Shown here: in pieces, positions 44,594 to 57,042 of the stretch
Layout: every line of letters begins with the position of its first letter
Numbering within the stretch: the stretch's first letter is position 1
NCBI RefSeq assembly: GCF_003171515.1
Contig: NC_089396.1
Span: 434,001-498,000 of the forward strand
Source of the DNA: Pyrenophora tritici-repentis
Lineage: Eukaryota; Ascomycota; Dothideomycetes; Pleosporales; Pleosporaceae
Direction: 5' to 3'
Length of the DNA stretch: 64,000 nt
Position numbers and translations under genes: made by a program
The notes under the pieces: model-generated
Databases searched by the model: none
Told to the model about the DNA's origin: nothing
The model's input: only the letters and a program-made list of their open reading frames with translations

Positions 44594-45625
44594 ATGGATG
44601 GCCCCATTGCATCCGCCGTAATCGTCCCAGATGAACTCGCAGTGCCAGCCTCGCCTGTGAACGGCCAGAAGAGACGCCAGGAATCAGTGTCAGAAGACAG
44701 CGGAAAGCGACCGAGACTCGACCAAGATGCCCCAGTCAATGAGCGACGTAACTCTATCAAAGACACCAAGCCTGCCCCAGTGCGACGCGAAAAAGGCCGA
44801 GAGCGAAGACTATTTGGCGCCGTCTTAGGTGCACTCTCACAGAACACTACTACCACAGCACAGAGACGCCGCAACGATGTAGAGAAGCGCCAATTGGCCC
44901 AACGCAAACAAGACGCCCAAGAGAGCGAGCAGAGGAAAGCAGAGCGTGCAGCACTGCGCAAAGAGCAGCGATGGAGAGAGCAAAAGCACTACGAAAGGCA
45001 ACTGGTACGACCTGACATTCACACAATTACTTTGAAGAATTACTGACTGTTTAGATGCGGGCACGCCACCAGAACCTACGTTGCATGGCACACTTTCTGC
45101 ATACCAAAACTGAACCACGCCTGGTATGTAATAATTTGATTGACACGGTGACTGCCAAAGCTAATTTCCTCCAAGTACTATAAGCCTTGGGAGACTAGCC
45201 GCGATGAAGAAGAACGCATACAAATCCAAATAGCCGAAGCCGAAGACGCCATCAAACGCGACCTGGACGAATACGAGGCTCGCGAGCAGCCGGATAATCA
45301 GCGGAGGCGGGACACTTCCGAAGGATTGAGTCGTAATGCAGAGGGTTCCCATACCAGTAAGAACCACAATGCAGACGCGCCTCAAGAAACATCCACAACC
45401 AATGGCGGAACTAATGGTAGCGCCACATCACCCAAAGACCTGGACATGAAGGACCATAACCCCGATGCCCCAGGGATAGCAGAGGAGCACGCTCCCACAC
45501 ATCCGCAGCATGACAAGGTTGCAAGTAATGAGGCTGTCGCTGACCAACCCATGAAGGTTGATGATGATGACGAAAACGGCGAAGATGTCGTCGAAGAAGC
45601 TGCAGAAGACACCCTCATCTACTAA
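44594..45625 (+). CDS. Pinin/SDK/MemA-domain protein
   Basis: Exons 44594-45004, 45055-45123 and 45176-45625 give 309 residues; introns are 50 and 52 bp. A polar N-terminus (with the basic KRPRLDQD) is followed by the pinin-type domain at about 68-165: RRLFGAVLGALSQ, then a Lys/Arg/Glu/Gln-rich helix, then LRCMAHFLHTKTEPRLYYKPWE across the second intron. The C-terminal 120 residues are acidic and low complexity, with DDDDENGEDVVEEAAED. Animal pinin is an exon-junction/SR-related splicing factor. In fungi the role is not established, but nuclear RNA processing is likely, in line with its RDS3 neighbour. Confidence 0.9.
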
Positions 45626-46604
45626 GATTTGCCGGCATGGCCCCTCTCTTTAAGAATGTCTCTATTGACCGGTCTCGTACGTCGTTGCGTTGCGCGAATC
45701 CACCATGATACCCTTTTGCAACACCGCACTCTATATACCCTGGCCGCATTCTCCACCCACGCACCCCAAGCACCTTGACTTGCGCGCCCTGTTTTTGTCT
45801 TCTGCGTCCACACCTTTGCGGCAAGCGACTTGAATAGTCCATTGTATTGGCCACGTTTTCACCGGACAGCACAAGAAGCGCTCTCTCCAAGGATCTTGAT
45901 ATGCGCGATATGTCACCATTCGCCGACGATCCATACAAAGTTGTAGCTTGCGGTGTGCAGTGGAAGCGACACAAGCACATTCCAACCCGTTGGGTCAAAA
46001 TCACAACCAACCATTTGTCTACTCTAGGCACGGGTGCTGGCAGATCATTTACAGCATTCGCTCGCCTCACTTTGAATATCTCAAATAAAGTCACAATGTA
46101 CTCAGCCGGCCAGGCTATTCTGGATTATACTCTACCAGTACGTAGATTATGGCGGAATATGCCGGGTGGAAAAAATAGGCACGATTTTCCATCACATACT
46201 TGCGAATTGTTGTGAGATGAAAAGGCGCTATTCACGACAGATTTTGACATTAACAAATTTCTAAACCACACATACGTAGAACCAAGACTTTGAAGAAACT
46301 GACATGTGATTACGAGTCTCGCGCCGCGTCATGAGTGATGACATACACCGACCGTAACCCCACATCTTTTTTCTCTCCCGTGCCTCGGATGCCGAGGCAC
46401 ATTCAACACATTCAAGGGTTTCCCCCAACCCTTTTATCAAGTTAAACCTGAATCCACAACATTGCGTTAGCTAGCAACAAACACTTGACCACTGCGCTTA
46501 TTCTTCACCGCTTTCTTGTGTGTTGAAGATTTTTTTCTCTTTGATTAATTGAGGTGTTGAGTGAAGAAAATCGTCTTGTCGTTATCTCAATCCAGATTCC
46601 TACC
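45626..46604. other. Intergenic, nothing recognised
   Basis: A roughly 1-kb gap with no gene; the right third is the epoxide hydrolase promoter. Confidence 0.5.
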
Positions 46605-48226
46605 ATGGTCTTCACATCAGGAGTGCTCCAACCTATCAATCCCGAAGAGGACAGCAGGGTCCAGCATAAAACCGCGGTTCTCAATGGAAATACTTATCAT
46701 TACCTGTATGCGGAGCCTCAGAGTGGGAAGTGGGAGCATACTGTGTTTTTGGTAAGTCTGGTTGTGAATGGTATACCAAGACTTTAGAATACAGAAAGAT
46801 GTGTATCTGTTAAGCACTGCTGACACTGCATTTTCATATTATAGATTCATGGCTGGCCTGATCTTTCCATTGGGTGGAGGTATCAGATTCCGCATCTGGT
46901 GGAGTTGGGGTTTAGGGTTGTGGCGCCGGATATGATGGGGTATGGTGGTACGGTAAGAACGTCTCCAAACCTACCTTTTGGAACTAAGGTAATGGTTGTC
47001 CTGAACGAAGAAGATGCTAAGATGTGTGTGTTTATAGGATGCTCCACAAGTACCTCCAAACCCGATCAATCTGTACGGTCTCAAGCAAGCATCAGATGAT
47101 ATCGCCGCGCTGGCAAAAGTTGTTGAGGCGCCTCAAATTATCCTAGGTGGCCATGACTGGTACGTCACCACGCATACCACAGAATTGACAGGTCCATGTA
47201 ACTAACACTTTTCCGCCAGGGGAGGTTTCGTCGTCTGGCGCGCCGCTCAATGGCACCCCAACCTAGTCTCGCACGTCTTTTCCGTGTGCACGCCCTACGC
47301 GCCGCCCCGCGAGCAATTCGCATCGATTGAGGACCTCGTCAAAGGCCCCTTGCCACAGTTCGGGTACCAGATCCACCTTGCTTCGGGCGAGGTGGAGAAG
47401 ATCGTTAAGAACGAGACGACCATCAGGCAGTTCCTCCAAGGCATGTACGGTGGCAAAGGGCCAAATGACGAACCAGTATTCGTGCCAGAGAAGGGTGTGG
47501 TGGCCGAGAACTTGGGCTTGGTTGGTGAAAGTCGAATCCTGAACGGAAAGGTAAGCGATTTTCCCTTTATGCTAGGACGCGTGGCGGCGGCGGCGCCGGG
47601 GAAGGCGGGATGACGGCCTTTTGCCTCTCTCGATATTTGCTGCTGCATGCGAGGAGCGGCAGAGTCTGAAATCTGGGAATTGGGCTTGCGCCTCTTCGTA
47701 TATATTCCAAAGACCAAGATCGCCTATCACTCGGCTGCCTTGTTTCAGGATGAGGAGAGAACGAAGAGGGATGCGGGTTAATCTACTTTGTTCGCAAGCG
47801 ATGGTGTGCTGACAGCGAATCATGATAGGAACTCGACTTTTACGTCAAGCAGTACCTCAGGCATGGCATTCATCCTACACGTACGTTACCCTCACTTACC
47901 GTGCCGTTTTATGTTGGAAAACCCTGCTGATCACTCGTATAGTCAACTGGTACCGTACGCGCCGTATAAACTTTGAAGAAGACAAAGGCTTGCTCGGCAA
48001 GGAAAAGGTCATGCAGCCCGTCCTCTTCATCCAGGCCACGTATGACTCAGTTCTCAAGCCAGAAATGTCGAAGAGCATGGACGAGTTCGTCCCCAATTTG
48101 ACTAGGGGAGAGGTTGAAGCTTCGCATTTTGCATTGACGCAGAAGCCGGTCGAGGTCAACGGTATCATCCAGAAATGGCTGGAGACGCAGGGATTGTTGG
48201 GAAGGAAGGGAAAGAGCAGTTTGTAG
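46605..48226 (+). CDS. Epoxide hydrolase, alpha/beta-hydrolase fold
   Basis: Exons 46605-46751, 46845-46952, 47038-47159, 47220-47550, 47829-47880 and 47943-48226 give 347 residues in frame. The oxyanion-hole motif HGWPD lies at about 51-55. The nucleophile aspartate is in GGHDWGG (split by the third intron), followed by the cap domain. The likely acid aspartate is in FIQATYDSVLKP, and the catalytic histidine in EASHFALTQKP. Soluble epoxide hydrolases of this type open epoxides of fatty acids or xenobiotics. No signal peptide is present. The fourth intron is 278 bp, far longer than the others. Confidence 0.93.
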
Positions 48227-51200
48227 GATTATTTGAGGGTACATGGAGGAAGGATAGTCGGTTGCCGTGTTTGGAAAGGGATTGCCGGATATGGTTCTTG
48301 GTAAGACACAAGAACAGTCAACTATCATCCTTGAAACATCACTATCGGCACTTCCCCTGGCAAGCGGTGTGCTTTGCGTTGCAGAATGTGCTAATGATAC
48401 AGATAGTGGAGCTTGCGGCTCTATCCATGGTGGCTTGCAATGTGCTCATGCCCCTGTCCAGCGATATCGGAAATGCATGGGCTGGGGCAAGCTCGCGAGA
48501 TGCCTTGTCTTGCTTTGTCCATGATTGTTCCACGGAATTGAGTTCCTGTGGCAAATGACTGGTCCTTTGAAGTGGACGCGTACTCCCAGACCAAAGGATA
48601 ATTCCTAGGGATCGGCACTAATCAATTGGAAATGGCCAATAGCCGGTGTTTTGTATAGTTCCCAAGAGGACATGCGCCGCGTGCCTGAATGTATGTGTAC
48701 AGCTCTGTTTCGTACACAGACGGCAGATGCATCTATGCGTCAGCGTACAGTAAGCTGGCCTCGGCGAAACGTGATGATGATGTCGGCATTCATCTTCGGG
48801 TGAAGGGCCGGTTCCCGAGAAGGCACAGTTGTGGATACCATGGCTACACTGTTTTGAGCTCCTAGGTGTGGGTCCACCAGTACCTACCGGGCTTGTCATT
48901 CCGTTTTTTGGTATCTCGCGTACCTTGAACTGTGGATTCGGTCTTCGCGTATGTATGTCGACGCCCGTCGTGGAGCCTCGCTGAGTCGCAAAGGTGAAGC
49001 GTACCATGATGCTATTCCGGCATCTCCGGAGGTTCTAACTTTAATGGTACCGGCAAAAGAAAGTTGATAAGTATCCCGTCCTGGATGGAGAACCGACTGT
49101 TCTGGAGCTGGCGTCGTGGTGCCGTCCCGTGCTGACTTGGACTCGCGGCGTTAGCGCTGCTCCACGTTATTGCAGAGGCATTCAGGCTCGTGAAAGTGTG
49201 TCGAAGGTCTTGGAAGTTTTTCCTGGTAAATTGTATGCCGGATGCAGGTCCCCTCTGTCCGTGCGCGAACCGAGCCAGTGGAACGCTGGTACGAAATACA
49301 ACCAGTAGTACAACGGGGTTGTACCCTGTGGCTATATCGTCTTGGTGAAATACAGGCCAATCTGGTGCAATTGCTGTCGACAATAGGCTGGTGCGGAGAC
49401 ATGCGCCCGCAGCTTCTTTAGGGTGGCGCGCTGCGATAGGGGATGTAGCACCTTTGCATCCGCCAGACCGCCTCCTCAACAATCGCAACTCCAGGATTAT
49501 GGCGTTGGGCTTCTTACACTCCCAAGTCTAGAGAAGCAAGCAAGGACGACTCACCGCTGCAGTACTAAAGTGTAAGCGCTGATATACCTGGATACTTGGT
49601 GTCGATCGCAAGCTGCGAGTCACGTTTGAGCGTTGATATGTACGAATGACATCGCTCACCGCTTGCTGCTTCTTAGATGGACAGGCATGGGATTTGAGGA
49701 GCTGGTTGCTTGGTGACGCATGGTCCCAGTGTTCGAAGTGACAGTCAGCAGGGCTCATGGTAGCGCTGGAGATAGTACGGCGATTTCACATGCTACTATG
49801 AGCAATATAAACGACGACTGCGTTTCTTATCGGTATAAGCATTATTCGATACTATCTCGTAGCTCGTCGCGCCGGAGCACCAAGCGGGCTGGCTGGATAG
49901 GGTGATTATTGAGCTTGTTTAGTCGTCTTGGTGGATTGACGACCCTACCTAGTCTGCAGAGCAACCATGCGCTTGCTGGGTTAACCTTGGGAACCAAACC
50001 ACCATGGTGCTCTGCCGTGCAACGTTTCGTGGAGTTCTTGGAGAGCGGACGAACAGGTGGCTCTCAGTGTTTACTTTTGCCGTCCCGCCGCTGCAGTCTG
50101 CCTGGCTGCGTGAGATGAAGGTTGTTGGAGGAGGGGCCATGTCGGTCGGAGAGATACGTAGACTCGTATTACCAGCCATCGACATGGCAGTTGCTCGTGG
50201 CCGATCCCCTGTCTAGTCATTCCGTCTATGTGCCCGCGATCACCGTTTATCCCATTTGATGCTTCATGGCCGATGTTTGTCCTCAAACTTCGGTCGAATT
50301 GGCAGATCTAAGACGGCATTGCAGCGCGCTACCTTCCTCGCCATAGTCATGCAGACAATGGCACATGTCAATCTCGATGACTCTGCTGTTGGTGGCCACA
50401 CCTCGGTCGCAGCTGCAGCTGTTGACTGTTCACTATGCCTTGGGCCAGTCGTTCGTGCAGTCTGTTTTGAGGTCGCCCCGATAAGAGGCCCTTGTCATGT
50501 CCAGTCCCGACCATATGGTTACGAGACGACGAATTTCGTCAACGGGCTGCTTCTCGGTAGCCAAACCGCGTCGTACGTCCGACCTCCATCAGCCAACGGG
50601 CTGCTTGGTGCGCACACCATCCTTCGACGGGGATCCCGCTAAGGTACCGCACTACAGGACCGACAACGTGCTCCACCGAATGGTATATGGATGCGCTACC
50701 ATAGACCATGAGTCGTGCGCAGTCAGGGCAATATACCCGGGATTTTTTATATTGCAACAGTGTCTTCGGAAGGTCTTCTGGAAGATTAGGCAACGGGCAC
50801 AGCCAGTCAGCGCTCGAGCAGCGGCCTCGGTACGCAGGCCCTGCTGATCAAGGGATCCATGATTGATGATGTGCCCGGGGTCGCAGAGGGCTCATGGTTG
50901 AGCTTTGGCACAACGGCGAAAGCGTGCTAATCTTGAGACAACCCGCATATCAGGCTGATGTTACGAGGTCATGGCCAGGGATTCATGGCGCTGCAGGGTC
51001 ACTATAACCGACCGGTTCACTGCAGGAAATCCCAACGCAATCTTTCGAGGCGTGCTCCACAACCGCGCAGAGTGCCTTATCGCGGGTTGCACGACGCCGG
51101 CACGTCTTCGATAGACAGCTGCCAACCAAGCCATCGGACACCGTCTTATGACTGTTGCTCCAATTTCGCATCTTGGGTATGCATGTTCCGGACCGCCAAA

Positions 51201-51648
51201 GCTGCTGGTCTGGTAAAACGAAACTAAAATGCTTAAGTCAGTAGCCGCTAGCACTTCGGGCGAATTGCAGGAGTTCCCGCTTGCGTATCCACAACCAGAT
51301 CTAACCTCATGTACACAGTCAGAGTAACGGAATGAAGAAAAGACTACGTGAACCCTCCCATACCGGGCCGCCTAGTCGCCCATCCCTATCCATGTTCCGT
51401 CCCGCCAGATTGAACCGCCCAGCAAATGACGTGGAATCTCTGAGTCTACTCATGCGATGCCATTATCTCGCCGATGCACGAAACATGAGGCAAGCCCAGC
51501 GTGTGCCAGGCCACCGTTGATCCAAATGGGCCTTCTCAACAACTATATCAGCCTCCACGCTCCCGTGGGGTACTTTCTCTAGCTATCTCTCACTCACCTC
51601 TTCCCGTATCATTGCCACCATCCCCCATACTTTTGAATCTTTCTCGTA
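48227..51648. other. 3.4-kb gene-free stretch
   Basis: This is the longest gap in the window. Frames are short and lack coding character, and no transposon ends or long repeats were recognised. The last 300 bases are C/T-rich leader of the dehydrogenase gene. Confidence 0.45.
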
Positions 51649-53038
51649 ATGGCTCCTTCAGCTCTCACCGATATTTATCCAATCCCAGCAAGGCACTACT
51701 CCAAGTCGTCGACTGTGGTAGCTTCCGTCTTGCATGGGCCAAGGGATTTGCGGCTCGTATGCCTTCCTCTTCTGTAAACATCCCACGCCTGCCCACTGTT
51801 CGTGGGGGTGGATGTGTACAATTTCGCGTCTAAAACACTATGCTAACTGCTCAAAACAGGAAACTCGTACAATCTCGGACCCTGCCGCCAATGAACTTCA
51901 GATCGCTATCAAGGCTACTGGACTGTGCGGGAGCGATTGCTCGTACTACAACAAGTTTTGCAACGGTGACCTACGAGCCTGCGAGCCTTTGTCACTAGGC
52001 CACGAGTCTGCTGGGGTCGTCGTTGCTATCGGCCAGAACGTTACTGGCTACCAGATTGGCGACCGGGTTGCACTCGAGGTCGGCGTCCCATGCGACAACT
52101 GCAGATCATGCCAACGGGGCCGCTACAACCTGTGCCCCAAGATGAGGTTCCGAAGTAGCGCTAAGTCTGTGCCTCACTTCCAGGGGACCCTTCAGGAGCG
52201 TATCAATCACCCCGCAAAGTGGTGCCACAAGTATGTCGTGCATGATCGACGGAGCCTGGAAGTCTAGCTGACAACCTTATCCAGACTCCCGGCGCACATC
52301 TCCATGGAATCGGCTGCGCTTCTAGAGCCTCTCTCTGTTGCGATCCATGCAACAAGAAGGGCTGAGATCGAGCAGGGAGATACCGTCATTGTCTTTGGTG
52401 CAGGCACCGTTGGTCTTTTGACTGCTGCCATGGCCAAAGTCTCTGGAGCCACAACCGTTGTAATCGCCGATATCGACCATGGGCGGATAAATTATGCTCT
52501 GGCAAATGGCTTTGCCAACAAGGGCTACATTGTGGCGCCGCAGCATCACACGAAGGAGACTGCCGAGAAATTCGCAGCTGCAAAGGAGTTGGCCACAGAC
52601 GTTATGCAGATTGCTTCGCTGAACGAAATCGACTTCGAGGGTGCGGATGTCACCTTTGACTGCACTGGCAAAGAGATTTGTATGCAAGCTGGTCTTTACG
52701 TAAGCATTTCCATGACTGTAAGCAAACCCGGTACTGATTTGCTGCAGACAACAAGACCAGGTGGTAAACTCATCATGGTTGGAATGGGTACTCCGATCCA
52801 GACACTTCCCATGTCAGCATCCCACTTGAAGGAAGTCGACATCATCGGCATCTTCCGTTATGCCAACACATACCCCGTTGGTATCAAGCTCATCTCTGCT
52901 GGCGTACTTCCCAGCCTCGATGCCATGATCACCCACAGGTACCACGGATTGGCATCGACAAAAGAAGCGTTCGAGCTTGCCGGAAAGACCATGGACGCAG
53001 ACGGCAACCTTGTCCTCAAGGTCCTAGTTGAGATGTGA
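51649..53038 (+). CDS. Zinc-dependent polyol dehydrogenase (sorbitol/xylitol dehydrogenase type)
   Basis: Exons 51649-51756, 51860-52230, 52285-52699 and 52748-53038 give 394 residues; introns are 103, 54 and 48 bp. This is a medium-chain dehydrogenase. The catalytic-zinc cysteine is in TGLCGSD, the histidine and glutamate in LGHESAG. The structural-zinc cysteines are in CDNCRSCQRGRYNLC. The NAD-binding loop is VFGAGTVGLL, followed by ADIDHGR, whose acidic residue favours NAD over NADP. The C-terminal part has RPGGKLIMVGMG and FRYANTYP, as in sorbitol and xylitol dehydrogenases. It should oxidise a sugar alcohol to a ketose in the cytosol. The exact substrate is not decidable from sequence. 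Confidence 0.93.
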
Positions 53039-53789
53039 GCTTGTAATATTGTATGACTTGATAGAAATTATTTAGACAAGGCCGATTGGAACACGATCGG
53101 TCGAGGCCAGGCGTTTTGAGCGTGGCTTTTGGGGGTCTGTTTCAAGACTGAGATACCATTCGCTATTTGGGCTGGATTTGGAGTTATTTGGTCATGCAAG
53201 GGTTCTCGGATTTGTACCTAGCTTTGAAGTAATGACACGACGATGGTTACATTTGACAGTACATTGGATAGCGACGTGAATGCATAGCGGATACGGCCTG
53301 AAGAACGTCAATTGAGGGTGTCGTGGAGTCGACCTACATTGATCAGAGAATGGTCGACGCCGTCCATGTACCGGGCTTGGCAGCATGAGATACTGTATCA
53401 TGTGACCAGACGTGCTCAAATGTCAGCCCTGGAGAATACTTACATCTAGGTGTCACAAAATACTTGACAGTGTGGGTAAGCAGCTAATAGGCGTGTTTAG
53501 CGACTACAGTGGCCTTGATACACTCGTATGTCAAGTATTTCATGACACCTAGGTGCTTACAGCAAGGACACCTGGGTACGTATGTACAACAAGGTAAGTG
53601 AACTGGAATCGCGTCGCGTCGATGGACGCTAGCCCCCAAATTAGCGGCTTGGCATGACCCCACGGCAGCTGCAGCCTAAGCAAGCTCCCCACCATTGACG
53701 ATACCGCTGCCATTGCTCTAGACTACTGACGACTGCCGAAGCTCAATTACGACCGAAACTCTTCCACAACACTCTCCGTCGTCGCCAAG
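53039..53789. other. Intergenic with a foldback element; CSN6 promoter
   Basis: Outside the element at 53449-53549, no gene is seen. Confidence 0.5.
53449..53549. mobile_element. 101-bp inverted-repeat element (MITE-like), flanked by TA
   Basis: The left end GGTGTCACAAAATACTTGACA and the right end, read in reverse complement, GGTGTCATGAAATACTTGACA differ at two positions. TA flanks both sides (53447-53448 and 53550-53551), as for Tc1/mariner-type target duplication. There is no coding capacity. A related half-copy lies at 5816-5876. Confidence 0.65.
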
Positions 53790-55194
53790 ATGGTGGCATC
53801 ATCGGATAATCCGCTTGTTTCGAGTGCCCGCGCCTCCGACGCAAGTCCAACTGTTCAACTGCACCCGCTGGTTCTTCTTACCATAACCGACTGCGTCACA
53901 CGCCACACGCTACGACAACAGAAGGGACCAGTAGTTGGGGCCATTCTAGGCGCACAGGATGGTCAAAACATCACAATGGAAGTCGCTTTCCAAGCAAAGC
54001 TCCAGTCTAACCAGGACGGCGACACAACACTTGATGACGAGTGGTTTAGCAAGCGTATCGAAGACTGTAGGTTTTCAAATTGCCCCTTGAAATTTATGAG
54101 TTTAAAAGAAGCTCATAATTACATCTAGTCAAGGACGTACACAAAGAACCCCAACTAGACATTGTTGGCTGGTTCACCCTTGGTCCCGCCTCCGGTCCAG
54201 AACCCCACATCCTTCCTATCCATTCGCGCATATCGGACGTGTACACAGAGTCGCCGCTACTGGTGCTCTTTCACCCCGAGGCTGCCTTTACAGAAGAAAC
54301 AGCTGCCGGAAAGCTACCTCTCACAGTCTACGAGTCCATCACAGTCAACGCATCGAGCGAACCAAATGACAAGGCCATGGACATTGATGGCGCGGTACAA
54401 GCGAAGTCGACCAAATTCAGGGAGCTCGTGTACTCAATCGAGACGGGTGAGGCAGAAATGATTGCTGTGGACTTTGTGGCTCGCGGTGGTGGTAATGCAA
54501 CTGCAGTCGAGGGCACAGCGGAGGTAGCAGCAGCTAAAACCGAGACTCCCAAGAATGAAGAGGATACTGGCACACGGATTACAAGGAGTAAGCAGAAAGA
54601 TAAGGGAAAAGAAAAGGAAAAGGATGCCGCCGTCGACGAGTCACAGATCTTGACCGCAGAGGACGACGAGAGTATGCGCACCCTTGTATGAGTGTCGCAT
54701 ATTGGTATGCTAACTTACCCACAGTACTATCCTCACTTACAGCAAAGATGAACGCCATCCGCATGCTTAGCCGACGTATATCGCTTCTACGCTTATATCT
54801 CAAGTCGCTACCACCCTCATACCTCTCCGACCCATCTCTCCCAGTCAAAGTGAATTCTTCACCCGAAGAGTCAAATACACTACCCCTAGACCACACCATT
54901 CTCCGCAGCATATCCGCCATGATCGCTCGCATCAACATCCTCGCTCCCCCAGACTTGGCTGCTTTCACGCTCGAATCGCAACAAGAAGCGTCGGACGTAC
55001 AGCTAGTCAACTTGTTATCGTCAATCACAAACTCTGTCTCCATAGCTAAGGACTTTGGTCGCAAGAGCGCCATCATCGAACAAGCAAAGAACCAGGGCAA
55101 GGCTCGCATGGGCGTCATGGGTGGATTCGGTACTGGCGATGGCGGCAATTATCTCAACACGGTCATGGATAGCGCTGGTGGAGGCAGGTGGTGA
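53790..55194 (+). CDS. CSN6: COP9 signalosome subunit 6
   Basis: Exons 53790-54066, 54129-54671 and 54725-55194 give 429 residues; introns are 62 and 53 bp. An MPN domain occupies about 20-165 (VQLHPLVLLTITDCVTRH, GPVVGAILGAQDG, DIVGWFTLGPASGPEPHILPIH). The JAMM metal-binding HxH is absent, as expected for the non-catalytic Csn6 as opposed to Csn5. A charged low-complexity insert (KQKDKGKEKEKDAA) follows. The C-terminal helical region (KMNAIRMLSRRISLLRLYL, DVQLVNLLSSITNSV) mediates assembly. The complex removes Nedd8 from cullins and controls light response and development in filamentous fungi. Rpn8 is the closest alternative but has a different C-terminus. Confidence 0.92.
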
Positions 55195-55827
55195 AGTTGA
55201 CCCGATTGGCGTTTGACATTGCATTTTCAGCATGGTATACCTAATGGCATGATGGAGCTGGGGGGTACTCAAACCTACGCCCAATACTAGATACCTTACG
55301 TGTGGCTACCCACTTGCCACCATAGCAGCATTCCCAACGATGACAACGCTCCACTTGGCACTCCGTGGTAGAGACGGAGCATGAACGGCATGCTAGAATC
55401 CTGGCCAGTAGGTTTGATTTCTGCGAGTCTACCATTTGGAATTATATTCATCATTTGGTTTCCCGTATGGAATATCCAAGATATCCAAGAGGGGCCTTCT
55501 ATCACGAGTTATGCATATAATCATGGCGTTGGTCCTGGTCACCATGAGTACATGAAACATGAGCGTATAGGCACGATGAGCATAGCCAGTAATGGAGAGG
55601 AATCCTTGTATTCGTATCCTCTCTCCCATCCTGTCTAGTAGGTGATGCTAGACTTTACCCGTGTGTCTACTTCAAAGGTGCAATGTGGTGAAGATTTGGA
55701 CTGTCATATGGTACATTGTGAGATATCCGTACGCTCCGGCATCATTTCCGTCCATCTTCATCCCCCTCTGTCTTAACTCTTCGCCCGAGTCACCAACTCG
55801 CTCTACCTAACCGCCCCATCTGGACGC
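55195..55827. other. Gap between converging genes, nothing recognised
   Basis: No supported gene; frames here are short. Confidence 0.5.
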
Positions 55828-57042
55828 TCATGGATCACGAAGCCACAGTCCTTCAACAGCCTTTACCTCCTCTCGTGCCACTCGTAGCCAACCGCCGTGG
55901 AACTTTTTCTGATCTCTGTCACGTTGTAGCTGCTCCTTGAGCTGTCGGCGCTGGTTGTCGAAGTTTGTACGCGTAGAGTTTAGACTTGTTGGAGGAGGTG
56001 GCCGGGTTAACGGGGCAGACGGTGAGGTTAGGATTCGACGATCGGCTTCCGTGGGGCTGTCTGGCCAGTGTGGTGTCTGTTCCGGGGGTGTTGAGGGGGA
56101 GGAACCTGGAGTGGGTTCGAGGATTTGAAGGGGCAAAGTCTGTTCATGGGGCTCTTGGTCCATTATCATGTTGACGGTGTCAGTGTTGCTGTTGCTGTTG
56201 CTGTTGTTGCTGATAGGGTTGACGAAATTCCAGAAATCTTGGACGAGCTGGGTCTTGTCTGGTTGTACTTCATCTTTAGTTGTGGGGGCCAAAGTACCCC
56301 ATGCCATGAGCTCACCATCATTGGTATCCCGATAAGCGGGCTTAATGGCGTTGTGGTCATCTTCTGGTACTACTGCTGTGTTCCTCACTTCCTCTGCCGT
56401 GTCCCAGATCCATCGTGGCTGGTCAAAGTCAAGCAACACGTCCTCGTTCTGCGTTGTGTGTTCCTCAGGCAACAAGTCTTCTGAGAGCCAGGCGCCATCG
56501 TCATCATCCCGAGGGTGAGAATAGTCAGTGCTGACAGGATGCATCGGGTCCATGCTTGCGATGTAGTCCCCATCATAGTCGCGGTCCTCCATTTCATTCC
56601 ATTGCTTCTCACACTCAGCCCCCATGACATCTTCCGGGTGCAATTCTTGTAAAAGAGGCGAAGCTGCCGTCCTGTGATTTGTCACGGGAACCTTTGCCAG
56701 TTTCTTAGAAGCATGAGAAGCCATGTGCCAGGATGCTGCCTGGTACTTTACCTCGAGATCTTCTACCAGTGCCGATATCTCGTCGACGCCAGGCAAGCAC
56801 TTCTTCTTGAGTTCGTCGAGGAAGGCTTTGGCGCGCGCTAACTCGGCTGTCTTGTCGTTTTCCCAAGTTGTATACAGGCAGGAGCTACAGTCGGCCTGAA
56901 CGTTGAGAGTGAGAAGTGACGCCGCCGTGCATGCAGCTCTGGTGTTCGTTGGCTTGTCCTTGTGTTTCGTCTCTCTACATTGAGAGCGCCGGACCTTGAC
57001 CAGATGGTCGCAGCTGAATAGCAGCTGAATGACGTTGCACAT
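55828..57042 (-). CDS. Orphan acidic low-complexity protein
   Basis: The gene is intronless and codes for 404 residues. The start MCNVIQLLFSCDHLVKVRRS has the short Cys/His pattern common to many orphan Pleosporales proteins. Four more cysteines follow before residue 60 (including CSSC), which together might bind a metal. A helical region (about 60-110) precedes an acidic, Pro/Asp-rich middle. There is an (NS) run at about 284-291 coded by an AAC-AGC repeat, and a Pro/Thr-rich C-terminal third. No signal peptide or membrane segment is present. I do not recognise a domain; a nuclear or cytosolic protein is a guess. Confidence 0.7.
   Translation of the reverse strand: MCNVIQLLFSCDHLVKVRRSQCRETKHKDKPTNTRAACTAASLLTLNVQADCSSCLYTTWENDKTAELARAKAFLDELKKKCLPGVDEISALVEDLEVKYQAASWHMASHASKKLAKVPVTNHRTAASPLLQELHPEDVMGAECEKQWNEMEDRDYDGDYIASMDPMHPVSTDYSHPRDDDDGAWLSEDLLPEEHTTQNEDVLLDFDQPRWIWDTAEEVRNTAVVPEDDHNAIKPAYRDTNDGELMAWGTLAPTTKDEVQPDKTQLVQDFWNFVNPISNNSNSNSNTDTVNMIMDQEPHEQTLPLQILEPTPGSSPSTPPEQTPHWPDSPTEADRRILTSPSAPLTRPPPPTSLNSTRTNFDNQRRQLKEQLQRDRDQKKFHGGWLRVAREEVKAVEGLWLRDP

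Noticed and set aside
48267..48524. A cysteine-bearing plus-strand frame (SALPLASGVLCVAECAND) after the epoxide hydrolase
   Set aside because: No start directly before the hydrophobic part, no intron signals that complete it, and it lies in the 3' untranslated zone.
49012..49488. A 158-codon minus-strand frame in the 3.4-kb gap
   Set aside because: No motif, no homology memory, and composition no different from the surrounding non-coding DNA.
54067..54128. Possible in-frame extension of CSN6 exon 1
   Set aside because: Read-through ends in a stop at 54126-54128; splicing restores the MPN domain (ED-FKDVHKEPQLDIVGW).
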